From Mesostigma viride (taxonomy: Eukaryota > Streptophyta > Mesostigmatophyceae > Mesostigmatales > Mesostigmataceae): 64,000 nt of DNA. The stretch lies in contig RPFO01000086.1 in NCBI GenBank assembly GCA_009746045.1, forward strand, positions 399,732 through 463,731. The letters are read 5' to 3'. Under the pieces are notes generated by a model. It made no database searches. It was given only the letters and a program-made list of their open reading frames with translations, and was not told where the DNA came from. A program made the position numbers and the translations under genes. Numbering within the stretch: position 1 is the stretch's first letter; every line of letters begins with the position of its first letter. Positions 1-10,737 of this stretch are shown here, piece after piece.

Positions 1-3
1 AAG

Positions 4-1740
4 ATGCTGGAGCCACAAGTGGGTCAGAAGGTCCTAGCTTGGAAGGAACCTAGCCTTTATGGCAAACGTGGTAGCTGGAGTCCTGGGGTGGTTACCCAGG
101 TTGATGAAGCTAGCCACGCATGCTTGGTCAGCATGGAGGACGAACCAAAGCATGTGCACCGGCTGAGTTGGTCATATGTCAAGCCTAACCTGATGAATGA
201 GGGCAGTCAGGCACAAGGCTCACAGGATCTGCAGGATTTTCAGGTCCCAAGTGACATCACTGACGCAACGACCACATCTGTTGCAGGGGAATCTGTCAGC
301 CCTGGCCAGGTTGCAGAGGTACTTGTTGAACAGGCTGCAAGGTCAACAGCTGGGGAGTCAACTGTCAAGCCCAAGGCACTAACCAAGCCCAGGGGGACAA
401 GTTTGGCTGGATTGATTGGGGCTCTACAAAGAGCCAAGAAGCAGCCCAAGGTAGCCAAGCTCAGGTGGCATGGCAATCTGGGGCTGGACACTGCCTTAGA
501 GGTAGACACTAATTCTCAGGTTTCCATCATTGGGACCAGGGCTGCAGCAGGGTACAGCATGACTGAACCCAGCTATCAGTTTGTGTCTGACTTCAGTGGC
601 GGGGTACACGTGAAGGTACTGGGTGAGGTATTCATTCCTATCCTTGGACAGGACACTGCTTTTTGTGTCTTGGAGGGCTATCAAGGACCTGCTCTTCTGG
701 GGCAGAATTTCCTATGCCAGGATGGGGTAGTGATCACGTCCTCTCTCCTGACTAAGGAAGGGGCTGGTCAGGTCCCACTGATTAATTTCAGGACCACTCA
801 CCTATCACGTGCAGTAACCAGGACGGTTAAGCGTGTGCAAGTGTGCCAGGGGCAGGAGCCCTTGGTTGATGACCTCATATTGCCAGCTGCTAGTCATCCA
901 AGCAGTTTGGGCATTGGTCCTCACTCACTTGCTGGACACAGCCCTATCAACTACCAAGGCCTGGTGAAGCTCATGTCCTCTCCCATTATGTGTCCCCAGG
1001 TCACACTGGGTCTGATTAAATCTGGGGAGGACTGGATCTCCAAGAAATGCGTGGAACCTGTCAATGACCTGCCTCCTGCACGACGTCTACTCAAGCTCAA
1101 GTTTGTCATCAAGATGAAGGAGGTGGACGGGGTCAAGGTACCACATGTCAGGCCAGTGCTGAATGAGTTCAAGGGTACTGGTGAGTGCACTGCTGAGGAG
1201 TTGTATACCCCTGGCATGTTGCATGACACTTGGAGGCTGCTGCTGTGTGTATTTCTAGGCCTTCTCAACAAGGGCTTGGACTATGGCTCAGTGGTGGTAG
1301 ACTTCAAGAGGGCATTTCTGGAGGGGGATGCAGATGTGGCACAGGAAAAGTGGGAGGGCAAGACGCCTTTCTATGTTAGGGTGCCTGCTGTATGGAAAAG
1401 GGACATCCACACGGAGTTCCTTAAAATCCTCAAGGGCCTGGAGGGCCTGAGGTCAAGTCCAATAATCTGGAGGGAGACTCTCAACCGTTTCCTGAAGGAG
1501 CATTGCAACTTGAAGGTCTCTCCTGTAGACCCCTGTCTGTTTCTGGGGCAATGGGAAGGCCTACCAGTGTATGCTTCGCTGCACGGGGATGACCTACATC
1601 TGATAGCTCCCACGTCGTGGCTTAAGGAGCTGATCTCCATCATTAAGTCCAAGTTTCCTCTGGGTAGGGAGCAATGGCAGGTGGAGAATGAGCCTCTGCT
1701 GTTTGTGGGCATGGAGGCCACACTGGTGAAGAAGGGGGGG
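4..1740 (+). pseudogene. Copia-like pol, integrase tail + protease-like + reverse transcriptase (5' part outside window)
   Basis: This frame is open from the window edge, so the true start lies upstream. Residues 1-63 resemble the small basic tail that follows a retroviral-type integrase. Residues about 155-245 resemble a retropepsin, with DTN at 168-170 where DTG/DSG is usual, and LLGQNFL at 231-237. Residues about 355-580 match the Copia (RVT_2) reverse transcriptase: VVDFKRAFLEGD near 434 is the first catalytic Asp block, LKGLEGLRSSPIIW corresponds to the usual YGLKQAPRAW block, and HGDD near 527-530 stands where YVDD is expected. The useful frame ends at a run of seven G (1734-1740); the homologous protein continues in the -1 frame. 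A protease-like domain between integrase and RT is not the usual Copia order (gag-PR-INT-RT-RH). Family assignment is firm for the RT and tentative for the protease. Confidence 0.8.
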
Positions 1741-2492
1741 AGTGGCGTATGCTGCTGGTGGGGGGCAATGATTATCAAGAGACCCTCATTAGCAAGCTTC
1801 CTCCAACCATCACACAGGCACTGTGTCCTATGGTGAGGGGCATGGTTGCTTGGGTGGCAGGCATTTCCAGGCCAGACCTTATGGTCATAGCCAGGTTGCC
1901 TGATGACATGCTGGTGGAGCTAGGGTCTGCCAAGGTGGCTGATCAGGTCAGGGCTTCATCTGGCATTCTGTTGTCTGCAGTGGATTTATCACAACCCATT
2001 TGCATGGAGCTGTATGTGGATAGCTCAATGGACAGCAGGCAGGTCTCCAAGGTCAGGGGCAGGGCTGCAGGGCTCTTTGTGCTCAGACAGGAAGGCCTGG
2101 GGAGTTTGGTGAGCTGGTTTAGTCGCCTGCACAAACGGGTGGCTGTCAGCAGTGATGTGGCAGAATGCAGGGCTATTTGTGAAGGCATTCACACAAGCCT
2201 TTATCTGAAGGAGTTGCTTCATCAGATGACTTCTAACACTCCTTGGCCACTTCAGGTTACCACTCTTCTAAAAACAGACTCCATGGGGATGGTGCAGTTT
2301 GTGCACAGGCAGATGGCCAGAAGTAGGGACTTGGATTATCTCCTTCTTAAGGAGTTGTCCTCCTTGGCCAATATTGAGCATATCCCTGGGGTTGACAATC
2401 CTGCTGATGCTTTGACCAAGCTAGTGCAGAAGGCAGCAGTGCAATACAAGGTTCTTCAGTCTCTGATGGACCCATCTCAGCAAGCTGTCTAA
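1741..2492 (+). pseudogene. Copia-like RNase H and end of RT (continues pol in -1 frame)
   Basis: This is the C-terminal part of the same polyprotein, read in the -1 frame relative to the preceding segment. The open frame can be followed back through the G run at 1734-1740, and an ATG at 1749 is probably not a real start. It begins with the thumb/connection region (ISRPDLM near residue 39), then the RNase H domain: LYVDSSMDSRQ carries the first Asp, the DVAECRAICEG stretch the Glu, KTDSMGMVQF the second Asp, and HIPGVDNPADALTK is the signature end of Copia RNase H. The stop is at 2490-2492. Either the G7 run is a frameshift mutation or it is a programmed -1 slip; the sequence alone does not decide. 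Confidence 0.8.
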
Positions 2493-3327
2493 GCTGGTGC
2501 ATGGTTATAGGGCATTGGAGAGCAGATTGTGTGGTAGTGTCAGCATTGTGACTGGCATAATACCTGTATTTTAGTCTGTACTAAGGCTCATGGACCATGG
2601 TACACTCACTCTGATTTTAATCAGGATACAGCCAGGTTTTGGCTGGGGTTCATGCTGTTGACTACACAAGGTTGACAGGTCCATTACAGACCATGTATTC
2701 TATTTTAAAAGAAATGTATATTTGTACATACCTCTCACAATGGTCTGGGAACCTTTATTCTGGGGTTTATAGGGCGGGGTTCGATTCCCTGGTATTATGT
2801 TTCTACAAGCTGGCCTGTTCAGGTGTTTGCCTGTTCAGACTTCCCTAGTTCCCCAGGGCAGGATTTAATTGTTGCCTATGTGTTTCATTTTGTCATTTGT
2901 TTGCTGTGGCAGTTTACCATCTGGCAAGTAGACGGGCGCCGTAAGACGGGCGCCAATAGACCCCTGTTGAGAGAATGACAGGCAAACTATTGTAATACGC
3001 CTTACTTTGTCAAGTGGTATTTTAATTGTCATGGATTTATTGTACTTATATTGAATATGTACTGGGTTTTATGGGATTAGTATCTGGGATTAATGTAACT
3101 CACCGCCAGAAGGTCATTGTACTGGAGGCTCTACCGAGGTGATGGGATTAATTCCTGGAGAAGACCTCATAGAATTAACCTGTATGTATTTAATTTTGTG
3201 TGCTTCTAATATCTGGTGGTACTCTGTAATGCCACTTCCATAGGTTTTTATCCATTTCTCATGGAATGGTTTTCCCTGTGGCAGATCTGTTTCTTTTCCA
3301 GTTCCTTAAAAGAAAAGGCTGGGGGAA
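2493..3327 (+). other. 3' non-coding part of the Copia-like element
   Basis: No credible coding region is present. Two copies of the short string GACGGGCGCC lie at about 2932-2955. It ends in a purine-rich stretch (3309-3327, AAAGAAAAGG followed by GGGGGAA) that fits a polypurine tract just before a TG-starting LTR. Confidence 0.5.
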
Positions 3328-4023
3328 TGGCAATGGCCATTAAAGACATCTGTTCAAGCTTCAAGCTGGAGTGAAGGACATTTCAAGCTACTTCAAGGGT
3401 CCCTGGCAGGGGATGTGATCCCTAAAGAAAAGAAGGGATTGGAGTTAACGTAAAGGATTTACGTTAGATGGATAGAGATTGTTACGCTCTTTCCAACGGC
3501 ACCTTGAACGCCTCATTTGGTTAAGGAACGTAAAAGTTATGACGTTTCCTAGGCTGTGCCGACAGTACCCGGCGCGCCACTGTGGGCGCGTACGGACACA
3601 GGATGTACAAGTGTCACTTTGATAGTCCGCAGGACGTTGACAGGACTTGTACAGGACTTGATGGTCAATTGATAGGTAGGCGCGCTGTAGCGCGCCAGGA
3701 CCTATGAGACAATTGATGCTGAGTAGTGTACGGACAGGTCCACAGGACTAGCCGTATGGATAATTGATAGATCTGCGCGCCAAAGGCGTGCCAGAGTCTG
3801 TGTAATCAATTGATTGACAGTTCAGCTGTGACAGTGCAGCTGAATACTTGGACGCGTCCCTAGCAACCTATATGTGTGACTTGGTAGCTCTAGGACGCCA
3901 GTTCTTGCGTGCACGTTCTCTTGGCACTGCGACCCTGTCGTCTGTGCTGCGTGCAGTCTTGGAAGTGACGTGACTTACGTCTGTGTTCCTTGTTATTAAT
4001 AAAGGCAACTTCCTGCAAGAACC
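3328..4023 (+). repeat. Candidate 3' LTR of the Copia-like element
   Basis: The segment begins TGGCAATGG directly after the purine tract and contains AATAAA at 3998-4003, about 20 bases before a CA. This order (purine tract, TG, promoter-like region, polyadenylation signal, CA) is that of a 3' LTR. The 5' LTR is outside the window, so the exact 3' edge cannot be confirmed. Confidence 0.45.
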
Positions 4024-4229
4024 ATGGCGGAATTCTTGGCATTCACTCTCATACAACTCAAACTGCCATTCACCGGGCGCGACGCGAGGCTGAGCGCCTG
4101 CCGGCCGCATCTGCCACGCCTGCCACGCTTGCCTCCAATCCTCCTACTGGAGTTGCCTCCAATTCTCCTGCAGATGCCACCGGTGGTGCACGGACCATTG
4201 CGACTGCGGATCATATTTTTTCCGTAAAT

Positions 4230-4996
4230 CCCGGCATTATCTCCCGCGGAGACTTTCTCATCATCAAGAGACCTGCGGTGACGTGCGGGGAAGGCATGCC
4301 CTGGCCAGAGGAGCTCTTGGTGAAGGTCATGGATGCATCTACTGTTCGTTCACGCGGGACTCTGACTGTTTCCGTGTTTTACTCACCCTCCTGGGAAGGG
4401 CAGTTTAACAAGCTCTCGCTCGCAGGCGGTGGGCCGGGCCTGACGGTGTCGGCATCGGAAATCATCGTTCAACACTGGACAGTCATGGTGCATCAGGGCA
4501 GGCTGTCCACACTCCGTCGCTGACAGCAGCACGTAAGCTATCTCGTGCAACCCTCCAGGCCTTAGATGACCATCCACACGTGCACTTTGCTGGTTTTCAA
4601 ACGCAGCAAGCTGCTGCAGCGACGTCAAAAGCTGCATGTGCGGCACACTTTGTTGAGCACGGGCTGCACGCGCTGAAAGGGAGAAGGCTGTGCGCCTTGT
4701 GGGGTGCTGCCAAGACCCGTTTTCACGGGTGGGTCACAGAAGTACATGAGAATGGCGGGGCTTTGAAGATCGAGACGGTTTGGTCCGACGGCAAGGGAGC
4801 GACGTACACCACGTTGGAGGAAGTCTTAAAGTTCATCTGCGGGTGCCCTCATGCGGCTAATGCCTTTGGCCGCGAAAAGTTTTTTCAGGATGGTGCCGCG
4901 GCCGACGCTGAGACGGGGGCGGAAGAGCCCCAACTTTCTTTTGTTTGTGAGAGTAGCGAGAGTAGCGATGATGAGGAGGAGGAAGCATGGGAATGA
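4230..4996 (+). pseudogene. Decayed C-terminal relative of gene A of the 18-kb transposon
   Basis: Two adjacent frames, one ending at 4523 and the other open to 4996, together align with the last ~330 residues of the large protein at 28968-34136. Shared landmarks in order are a basic/aromatic strand region, ITASDLVLTQ there against VSASEIIVQH here, then SLGANKKLTKECLKAL against SLTAARKLSRATLQAL, and finally ICGCP in both, followed by an acidic tail (SSESSDDEEEEAWE). A frameshift lies near 4490-4510. The N-terminal catalytic part is missing, so this is a truncated remnant. It shows that the gene A family has more than one copy in this genome. No TIR like that of the 18-kb element was found around it. 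Confidence 0.7.
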
Positions 4997-5249
4997 TGGG
5001 GAATGTGTGAAAGCTTCGATAGGAGTAAAGGCGTCTCTTTGTCCTGTCAAGCATGCTAGTCTTGTTGCAAGAATGAAGCCCAACATGCCAACTGTCCATG
5101 CATGGTCATGTTGCATAATGGTGGGCATAAGATACATGTGTTTGCTAGTGGCCATGTTTTACACGGAAATGGATTTACGTTCAGTATGTGATTCAATGAC
5201 ATGTGATTATTTTGGTTGATGCATGCAATATACCCCATGATAACCAATG
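4997..5249. other. Unassigned spacer
   Basis: Nothing recognised; no supported gene or repeat. Confidence 0.5.
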
Positions 5250-5825
5250 CACGTGCAAAGAATAAAGATGTGTGTTTATATGCAATTTGAGGTGCAACGG
5301 TGCAACGGTGCAACGGTGCAACGGTGCAACGCGGTGCAACGGTGTCATGAGCATCTAGGTAACCCTTGCATGACCCATCCACCTACATAAAACCCATGGA
5401 TAACAATTGCATGTGCAAAGGTGTGTGTTTATATGCAATTTGAGGTGCAACGGTGCAACGGTGCAACGGTGCAACGGTGCCACGGTGCCACGGTGGCACG
5501 GTGGCACCATGCCACGATGCAACGGTGTCATGAGCATGTCTAGGTAACCCTTGCATGACCCATTACCCTTGATAGATCCCAATGGATAACCATTGTATGT
5601 GCAAAGATGTGTGTTTATATGCAATTTGAGGTGCAACGGTGCAACGGCGCCACGGTGGCACGGTGTCATGAGCATCTAGGTAACCCTTGCATGACCCATC
5701 CACCTACATAAATCCCATGGATAACAATTGCATGTGCAAAGGTGTGTGCATATATGCAATTTGAGGTGCAACGGTGCAACGGTGCAACGGTGCAACGGTG
5801 CAACGGTGCAACGGTGCCACGGCCG
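5250..5825. repeat. Minisatellite with GTGCAACG sub-repeats
   Basis: About four tandem units of 135-185 bp. Each has a common body (AATTTGAGGTGCAACGG ... GGTAACCCTTGCATGACCC ... GTGTGTTTATATGCAATTT) and a variable number of 8-bp GTGCAACG sub-repeats, some mutated to GTGCCACG. It abuts the 3' side of the DIRS-like element. Confidence 0.9.
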
Positions 5826-5939
5826 CCGACGAACTTTTTTTTCCTCAAAGACTTTAGTTGACCCTTTAAATGCATGAAAATGCAACTTTCAAAACTGAAG
5901 TACAATTTGAAAAATGTAGTACAATTCCAGGTGTGCCTA

Positions 5940-6633
5940 GGGTCGCGCACCCAGCCTGCCAAGAAAGTCGCCATGGATTGGCCGCGAGAAACGCCATCGG
6001 CTGGTTGAAGTGCACTCGGCGTCCACACCCACTGGGAACGACTCCCAGTGGCGAGGGTCAGCGCGCACAAGCGGCGGCAGTGCTTGTTGAGCTTGTGGGA
6101 TGAGGACCGCCCCTTAGCCAAGCAGCCAAACGCCGCGGTGGAGTCCACCAACCTCACCACCCGCTTGCCTCGGTTTGCCAAGCTGCGCGCACTCCTCTCC
6201 ACGCCCTTCACTGCAGCCCGCACCTCCTTCTCGTTGATGTGCATCCCCGGATCCCGCCAACGACTCCTGACCCCAACCCGCCATTGCTGGCTAGTGATTG
6301 CTTGTTGCGCCCGCGCGCTCAGTGGCCTAGGGCCAGCGTAGGCCTGACCTCACTTGGTATGAGCAAAGTCGGGTACCCCCGCACCTCTCGTGCCCTCGCC
6401 AGCTCCGTCACATCGCCCGGCTCCATGGTTGCGTACACGACACCTTGCCCGTAGGTGGACGCGTCAGATGCAACCACCTCACGTGCCAAAGGTGCGCTTC
6501 GGTCAACCCTTAGCATGGGAGCAAAGGCCAGGGCACACTCTAACTCCTCCCGCACCCCGGCCCACAGCACCCAGGATCGCTGCCCCCACCCTTGCAAGCT
6601 GATGAATTTGAAACATTGCTGCCAAATGGACAA
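5940..6633 (-). pseudogene. DIRS-like RNase H region (frameshifted)
   Basis: Read on the minus strand this continues the RT at 6503-8236 in two further frames. The first (about 6633-6319) contains VVASDASTYGQGVVYA, the first Asp strand of RNase H in DIRS-type elements. The second (from 6244) begins HINEKEVRAAV and continues with LVDSTAAFGCLAKGRSSS and WTPSALQPADGVSRG, the Glu, second Asp and terminal WxPS...AD..SR blocks. Frameshifts near 6600-6630 and 6245-6320 make it unlikely to give a working enzyme. No tyrosine recombinase or integrase follows before the minisatellite. Confidence 0.75.
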
Positions 6634-8236
6634 GCAGCTCAGTGCGGCTTAACATCTGCAGCCACAACCACCGCCCCAAGACGGCAGCCAGCCCCTCGGC
6701 CGTAGCTCGGCCTCGAGTGAGTATAGCCTGCGTGTGGGCGATCACAAGGTTGAGCTGCTTGACCGTTGGTTCCAGCACGCCGTTCCATCGGTGCACCACC
6801 CCTAGGGCTTCTAGCTCGTCCCCTTCCAGGCTCGCCATCTTAGTCTTCTCCTTAGACGGCACAAGGTTGTTAGGGAGGTAGCCTTCCTCAATAGCGCGCG
6901 TGATGAGCTGGTTCACCGCCTCGCAGGTCCGCCCGTTGCAGGCCACCAAGTCATCAATGGTGATGGACAGCATGGGGGCAGGGGGGTTTTCCAGGTCAAT
7001 CTGAAGCTCCCCGGCGCGCTCCTCCTTGTACTCGATGGCCAAGCGCAGTGGCTGGCCACACTCGTCGCGCACCAAGGTGAGCTCACCTGCGCTTGAGAGG
7101 TAGTTGACCTGGCGCCTCGGATCCAGGGCACCGGTCATGTAGAGCACCATCTCATGGATGGCCTCCCCCAGCGCCACCGCATGGGAATGTCCCATGGCCA
7201 GCACCTTGAGCACGGGCCACACCTTCCGCCTCGGCCCTGCCAGACCTACGCTAGTCGACCACACACTAGGAAGTCCTTGGTAGTCCCACCACCACTCGGG
7301 CACCTCGATGGAGTAGTAGTATGACACGAGGTCGCTCTTGGCGCAGTAGCACCAGCCCTTGATGTAGACCTCCACGAGGATGCCCAGGTGGGGTAGCAGG
7401 ATCTTGGGGGGGTCCACCCACAGCAGGTTGCCCAGCTTCCTGTTGACGATGAACCGAAGCTCGCCCACCCCCTTGGCCACTCCAAAGCAGCCATCCACCC
7501 ACTTGGGCCGCCTCTCCCGGAACGCCACCATGCCCACGCCCGCTGCCCGGCTCATGAGCTTGCCCCATTCATCCATGGAGCATCCCCGGCTGGGCTTGGG
7601 CACATTCCAATACTTTGCGCTCGCCACGACCGCTGGCTTGATGCAGTTCTCTTCGCTGGCATATATCTCCCGCCAGCTCGGCCGCATAGCCAACAGGTCG
7701 AGCAGCCGTGCCTTCCCCGCCACCTCCGCCTTTGGTAGACTCACCGCGTCCGCGCGCAGTTGTTCATACTTATTCTGCTTCCCATATATTGCATCAGCAC
7801 CTTCTTGCTCCTGGCCTGTCGCAACGCCCCCTACGCGGCGACTGTGCCAGGTGCAGTGCCTCTTGACCCTCGCAAGGGCCTCCTCCCTCCCCTTAGAGCA
7901 CGCCCCTCTAGGGTTAGGAGGAGGGTCTTGCCCCCCTCCCCACAGCCAATTAAGCCAACGCACTACCTTGCATTGCAGTGTGTACTCGCGGTGGCGGCGC
8001 GTGGCACGCTGTCGCCGGCGTGCCGATCTCACCCTGCCCCACGCGGTGTACGCTGGCCTAAGTGGGTATGGCAGCGGGAAAAGGGAGCGGTCCCGCTGGG
8101 ATTCTATTTCCCTACTTGTTGAGCCTTGCTGAGCTTGTCCAAGAGGATCGCAGTTTGGAGAGCTGCCTTGACAGCCGGGGTGGCTGACAGTGCAGCCTCC
8201 TCCCCCAATGGCAGGAGGTGGCTGGCCACCTTCCAC
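6503..8236 (-). CDS. DIRS-like reverse transcriptase ORF
   Basis: A 577-residue minus-strand frame; roughly the first 150 residues are low-quality sequence overlapping the upstream gag-like frame, so the true start is uncertain. The RT core includes VGELRFIVNRKLGN, the palm block around CYCAKSDLVSYYYSI, and LSITIDDLVACNG, where TIDD takes the place of the usual YxDD. The following LGVVHRWNGVLEPTVKQL and ATAEGLAAVLGRWLW blocks match the connection region of DIRS-type RTs. The downstream RNase H is in other frames, so the polyprotein is broken after about residue 535. Family placement rests on motif order, not on a search. Confidence 0.7.
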   Translation of the reverse strand: MEGGQPPPAIGGGGCTVSHPGCQGSSPNCDPLGQAQQGSTSREIESQRDRSLFPLPYPLRPAYTAWGRVRSARRRQRATRRHREYTLQCKVVRWLNWLWGGGQDPPPNPRGACSKGREEALARVKRHCTWHSRRVGGVATGQEQEGADAIYGKQNKYEQLRADAVSLPKAEVAGKARLLDLLAMRPSWREIYASEENCIKPAVVASAKYWNVPKPSRGCSMDEWGKLMSRAAGVGMVAFRERRPKWVDGCFGVAKGVGELRFIVNRKLGNLLWVDPPKILLPHLGILVEVYIKGWCYCAKSDLVSYYYSIEVPEWWWDYQGLPSVWSTSVGLAGPRRKVWPVLKVLAMGHSHAVALGEAIHEMVLYMTGALDPRRQVNYLSSAGELTLVRDECGQPLRLAIEYKEERAGELQIDLENPPAPMLSITIDDLVACNGRTCEAVNQLITRAIEEGYLPNNLVPSKEKTKMASLEGDELEALGVVHRWNGVLEPTVKQLNLVIAHTQAILTRGRATAEGLAAVLGRWLWLQMLSRTELLVHLAAMFQIHQLARVGAAILGAVGRGAGGVRVCPGLCSHAKG

Positions 8237-9158
8237 CCCCCCCTCCTTGCCCCTCCACCTGCAGCAAGGCCGCCACCACCCTCATTAGGTACTCCATGCC
8301 CACAAGCTCCCCGGCTGCTGAGCCCAGCTCCTTGAGAAGGGTGTCCATGGCCAATGCAATGTTCATGACAATTTTCCTGTTCTCCATGTTCCGCCAATTT
8401 CCAGGCTTGACCGTCATGACCCACGACCGGATTCCCATCCCATTGTCGCTGGCGTCCTCCAACACCCCCGGCAGCACCCGCTCCGAAATCCGATATTTCA
8501 CGCTCTTGGCTCGGCTTGGCAGCGCCACCCCTTTCGAGGCCTTGAAGTGGCTTCCCGCCCCCTCCATTCCTCCCAGCGCTGCCTTCAAACCTTGCATGAA
8601 TTTCTCGGCTGCGACCTCCCCCTCCTCGTCCTCCTCGTCGTCCTGATTTTCGGTTTCCAGAGGTGCCCCAACGAATGTCGCCAACCTCGCCCTCATTTCC
8701 TTTCCGACAGCCCCCCAACCTGCCGAAACCTTGGCCGCGCCTTTCGGCTTGGCCATTTTTCGTTGCGCAGGTGTCGTTGGTGGCAGCGCCTGATCCTCCT
8801 CCTCGTCCGCCGCGAGATCTGCCACGGCCAGCAGTTTTGCCACCAACGTTCCGTTTGGATCACGTGCGTCCAACACGTCGCCAACATCAACGTGATCGGC
8901 CCGCAACTGCACGACAGACTTCAGCTGGCTTGAGCTCCACGAGCTGGCGTCCGTCACCCAGTCCTCGGCACCGAAGACCTGCTCGACTGCCCCCACCGCC
9001 TCTGCGGGGCTGATGCACTTGGCGAGCAGAGTGGCGAGCTGCTTCTTTTTGGCGCTGAAGGCGACTGGCGCGTGACTGGCGGCAGCAGCCCGCGGTGTGG
9101 GCGTCCCGTCCTCCCCGCGCGCTGCCTGCCCTCCTGTAGCTTTGCGCCCCTTCGGCAT
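8112..9158 (-). CDS. Gag-like ORF1 of the DIRS-like element
   Basis: A 348-residue ATG-started frame immediately upstream of the RT, overlapping it by 125 bp in a different frame, the usual gag/pol arrangement. It is rich in Ala, Lys and Glu, with an acidic stretch (DDEEDEEGEV near 195-205). No zinc knuckle is visible. The last ~45 residues are low-complexity and may be past a frameshift. The gag role is inferred from position. Confidence 0.6.
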   Translation of the reverse strand: MPKGRKATGGQAARGEDGTPTPRAAAASHAPVAFSAKKKQLATLLAKCISPAEAVGAVEQVFGAEDWVTDASSWSSSQLKSVVQLRADHVDVGDVLDARDPNGTLVAKLLAVADLAADEEEDQALPPTTPAQRKMAKPKGAAKVSAGWGAVGKEMRARLATFVGAPLETENQDDEEDEEGEVAAEKFMQGLKAALGGMEGAGSHFKASKGVALPSRAKSVKYRISERVLPGVLEDASDNGMGIRSWVMTVKPGNWRNMENRKIVMNIALAMDTLLKELGSAAGELVGMEYLMRVVAALLQVEGQGGGGGRWPATSCHWGRRLHCQPPRLSRQLSKLRSSWTSSARLNK

Positions 9159-10104
9159 TGCTGCTCAGGGCCAAAAATGGCTCCGACAGTACAGGTTCGT
9201 CAAACCAAAGGTTCGTTTCCCCTGGCTTGAGCACTGTCGCCGCCCTCGTGAAAAGAAAAGAGGCCGACCTTAGCTAGGTGGGTTTGTTTTTGTCCTTTTT
9301 TGCGTGTCATGCGGCCTTGGCCCGGACGGCATTTTTTCGCCACGCAAATGTTGCGTCTGAACAAATGACGCAATGTGGCGTTCTAATTGCCGGCAGCTTA
9401 CGTAAGGCTGCCGGGGCTATTAGGTCACATATTGCGTGAGAGAAAGAATCTAGATCTAGTTAATCACTACGCCATGAGCCAAGAAACCTAGACAGTGGCA
9501 GGTTTATATCTCAACGTAGCTCCTGCCACCTGGCCAAGAAAAACTGGCCAAAGTTTTGGCCACGACTGATCCGGATCAGGCCGCACCGGCCTCAAAAGGT
9601 AAGTCACGTGAACCCGGCCAATAACCTAGCTATAGCGGCTACCCTTCCATCTCACTATGAAGAAACTATGTTCAGAGAACCACGATTAATTAGTTAATGT
9701 GAAGCCTTCGTTCTCAAGAAAGCAACCCAGGTAAACAGACCTTTCATACTTTGGATCATGGATAATGTAGATGATCATTTTCGGTCGTTTCACCTAGCCA
9801 CCTGCTGCCACGTGCAAGTACGCTAGTGCACGATAAAGATCCAGCCATACCCTTTTACAGCCTATAATAGATAGCAACAACACAGCCAGTCATGCTACGT
9901 CCATCGCTTTGCTCAGCTTGCTTGCCCAATGCCCACGCTCTCCTTGTCATGCTATGCTCAAGCGGGTCTTATTGCACCCACAGAATTTGTCGGATCGTTT
10001 AATCGGATCCGATTGCCGCTGTGGCATGCATGCCTCATTGCCTCTGGCATGAAGGAAAGCCTGGGGGGTCTCTGCCCCTTCTCCTGCGCTGTGCATATAC
10101 AACA
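9159..10104. other. Spacer without recognisable genes
   Basis: The first ~100 bases probably belong to the 5' untranslated part of the minus-strand DIRS-like element. The rest shows no credible gene, tRNA or repeat. Confidence 0.5.
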
Positions 10105-10178
10105 GGGTATATTAAAAGCACTCCGGTGCTCCGTGACTCCCCAACTGGAGCACGTGTGTTAATTAATTAATTAATTAT
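10105..10178 (+). repeat. LINE-type 3' end fragment with TTAA tail
   Basis: Contains TGCTCCGTGACTCCCCAAC followed by a TTAATTAATT tail. The same 3' end occurs at 59137-59205 and 61270-61330, where it terminates LINE copies. This is a short 5'-truncated copy. Confidence 0.65.
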
Positions 10179-10320
10179 CTTATGAGACAAGCAGAGGGGC
10201 ATGAGACAAGTGCGGGGGCATGAGGCAATTAAGCACAGGGGCATGAGACAAGCACAGCCCGGGGCATGAGACAAGTTCGGGGGCATGAGACAAGCACAGG
10301 GGCATGAGACAAGTCCCGTC
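10179..10320. repeat. Minisatellite, GGGGCATGAGACAAG units (short array)
   Basis: Six to seven units of about 19-22 bp built on GGGGCATGAGACAAG. The same unit forms a larger array at 10985-11368. Confidence 0.9.
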
Positions 10321-10737
10321 GCAATTACCCACTGGCAAACTTGCGCGCGCCCCGCACCGACGCGAGCGCGCGACCTGGACGTCCTATGTGACATAATTAC
10401 TTTAGGATGCAGGGCTTCTGGGACTATGTACTCCGCGCCCGCATGCTACTAGACAAGGAGAAATGGGCTGCCGTCTGCGATGAAAGCACCTTCATGAGGG
10501 GCATGCTCCTGTTTTATCCCCGCGGGCCCCGCAGCCCATCGCTATAATGCGCAGGGTAGAAGTCCGCAGGTGGAGGTTATTGCCCCTGCGGATAGCCGCC
10601 ACACTACCGCCTCGTCTGCCACTACCGACAGTAGTAGAGGACAGCTCGTGCAGATGACGATTATATCCCCCTCTAGTGAGTAGTGGCTACATGCATGGTT
10701 GGGGTATGATGCAGACAATACTTGTAACTTTCGTGTA
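10321..10737. other. Unassigned spacer
   Basis: Nothing recognised. Confidence 0.4.
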
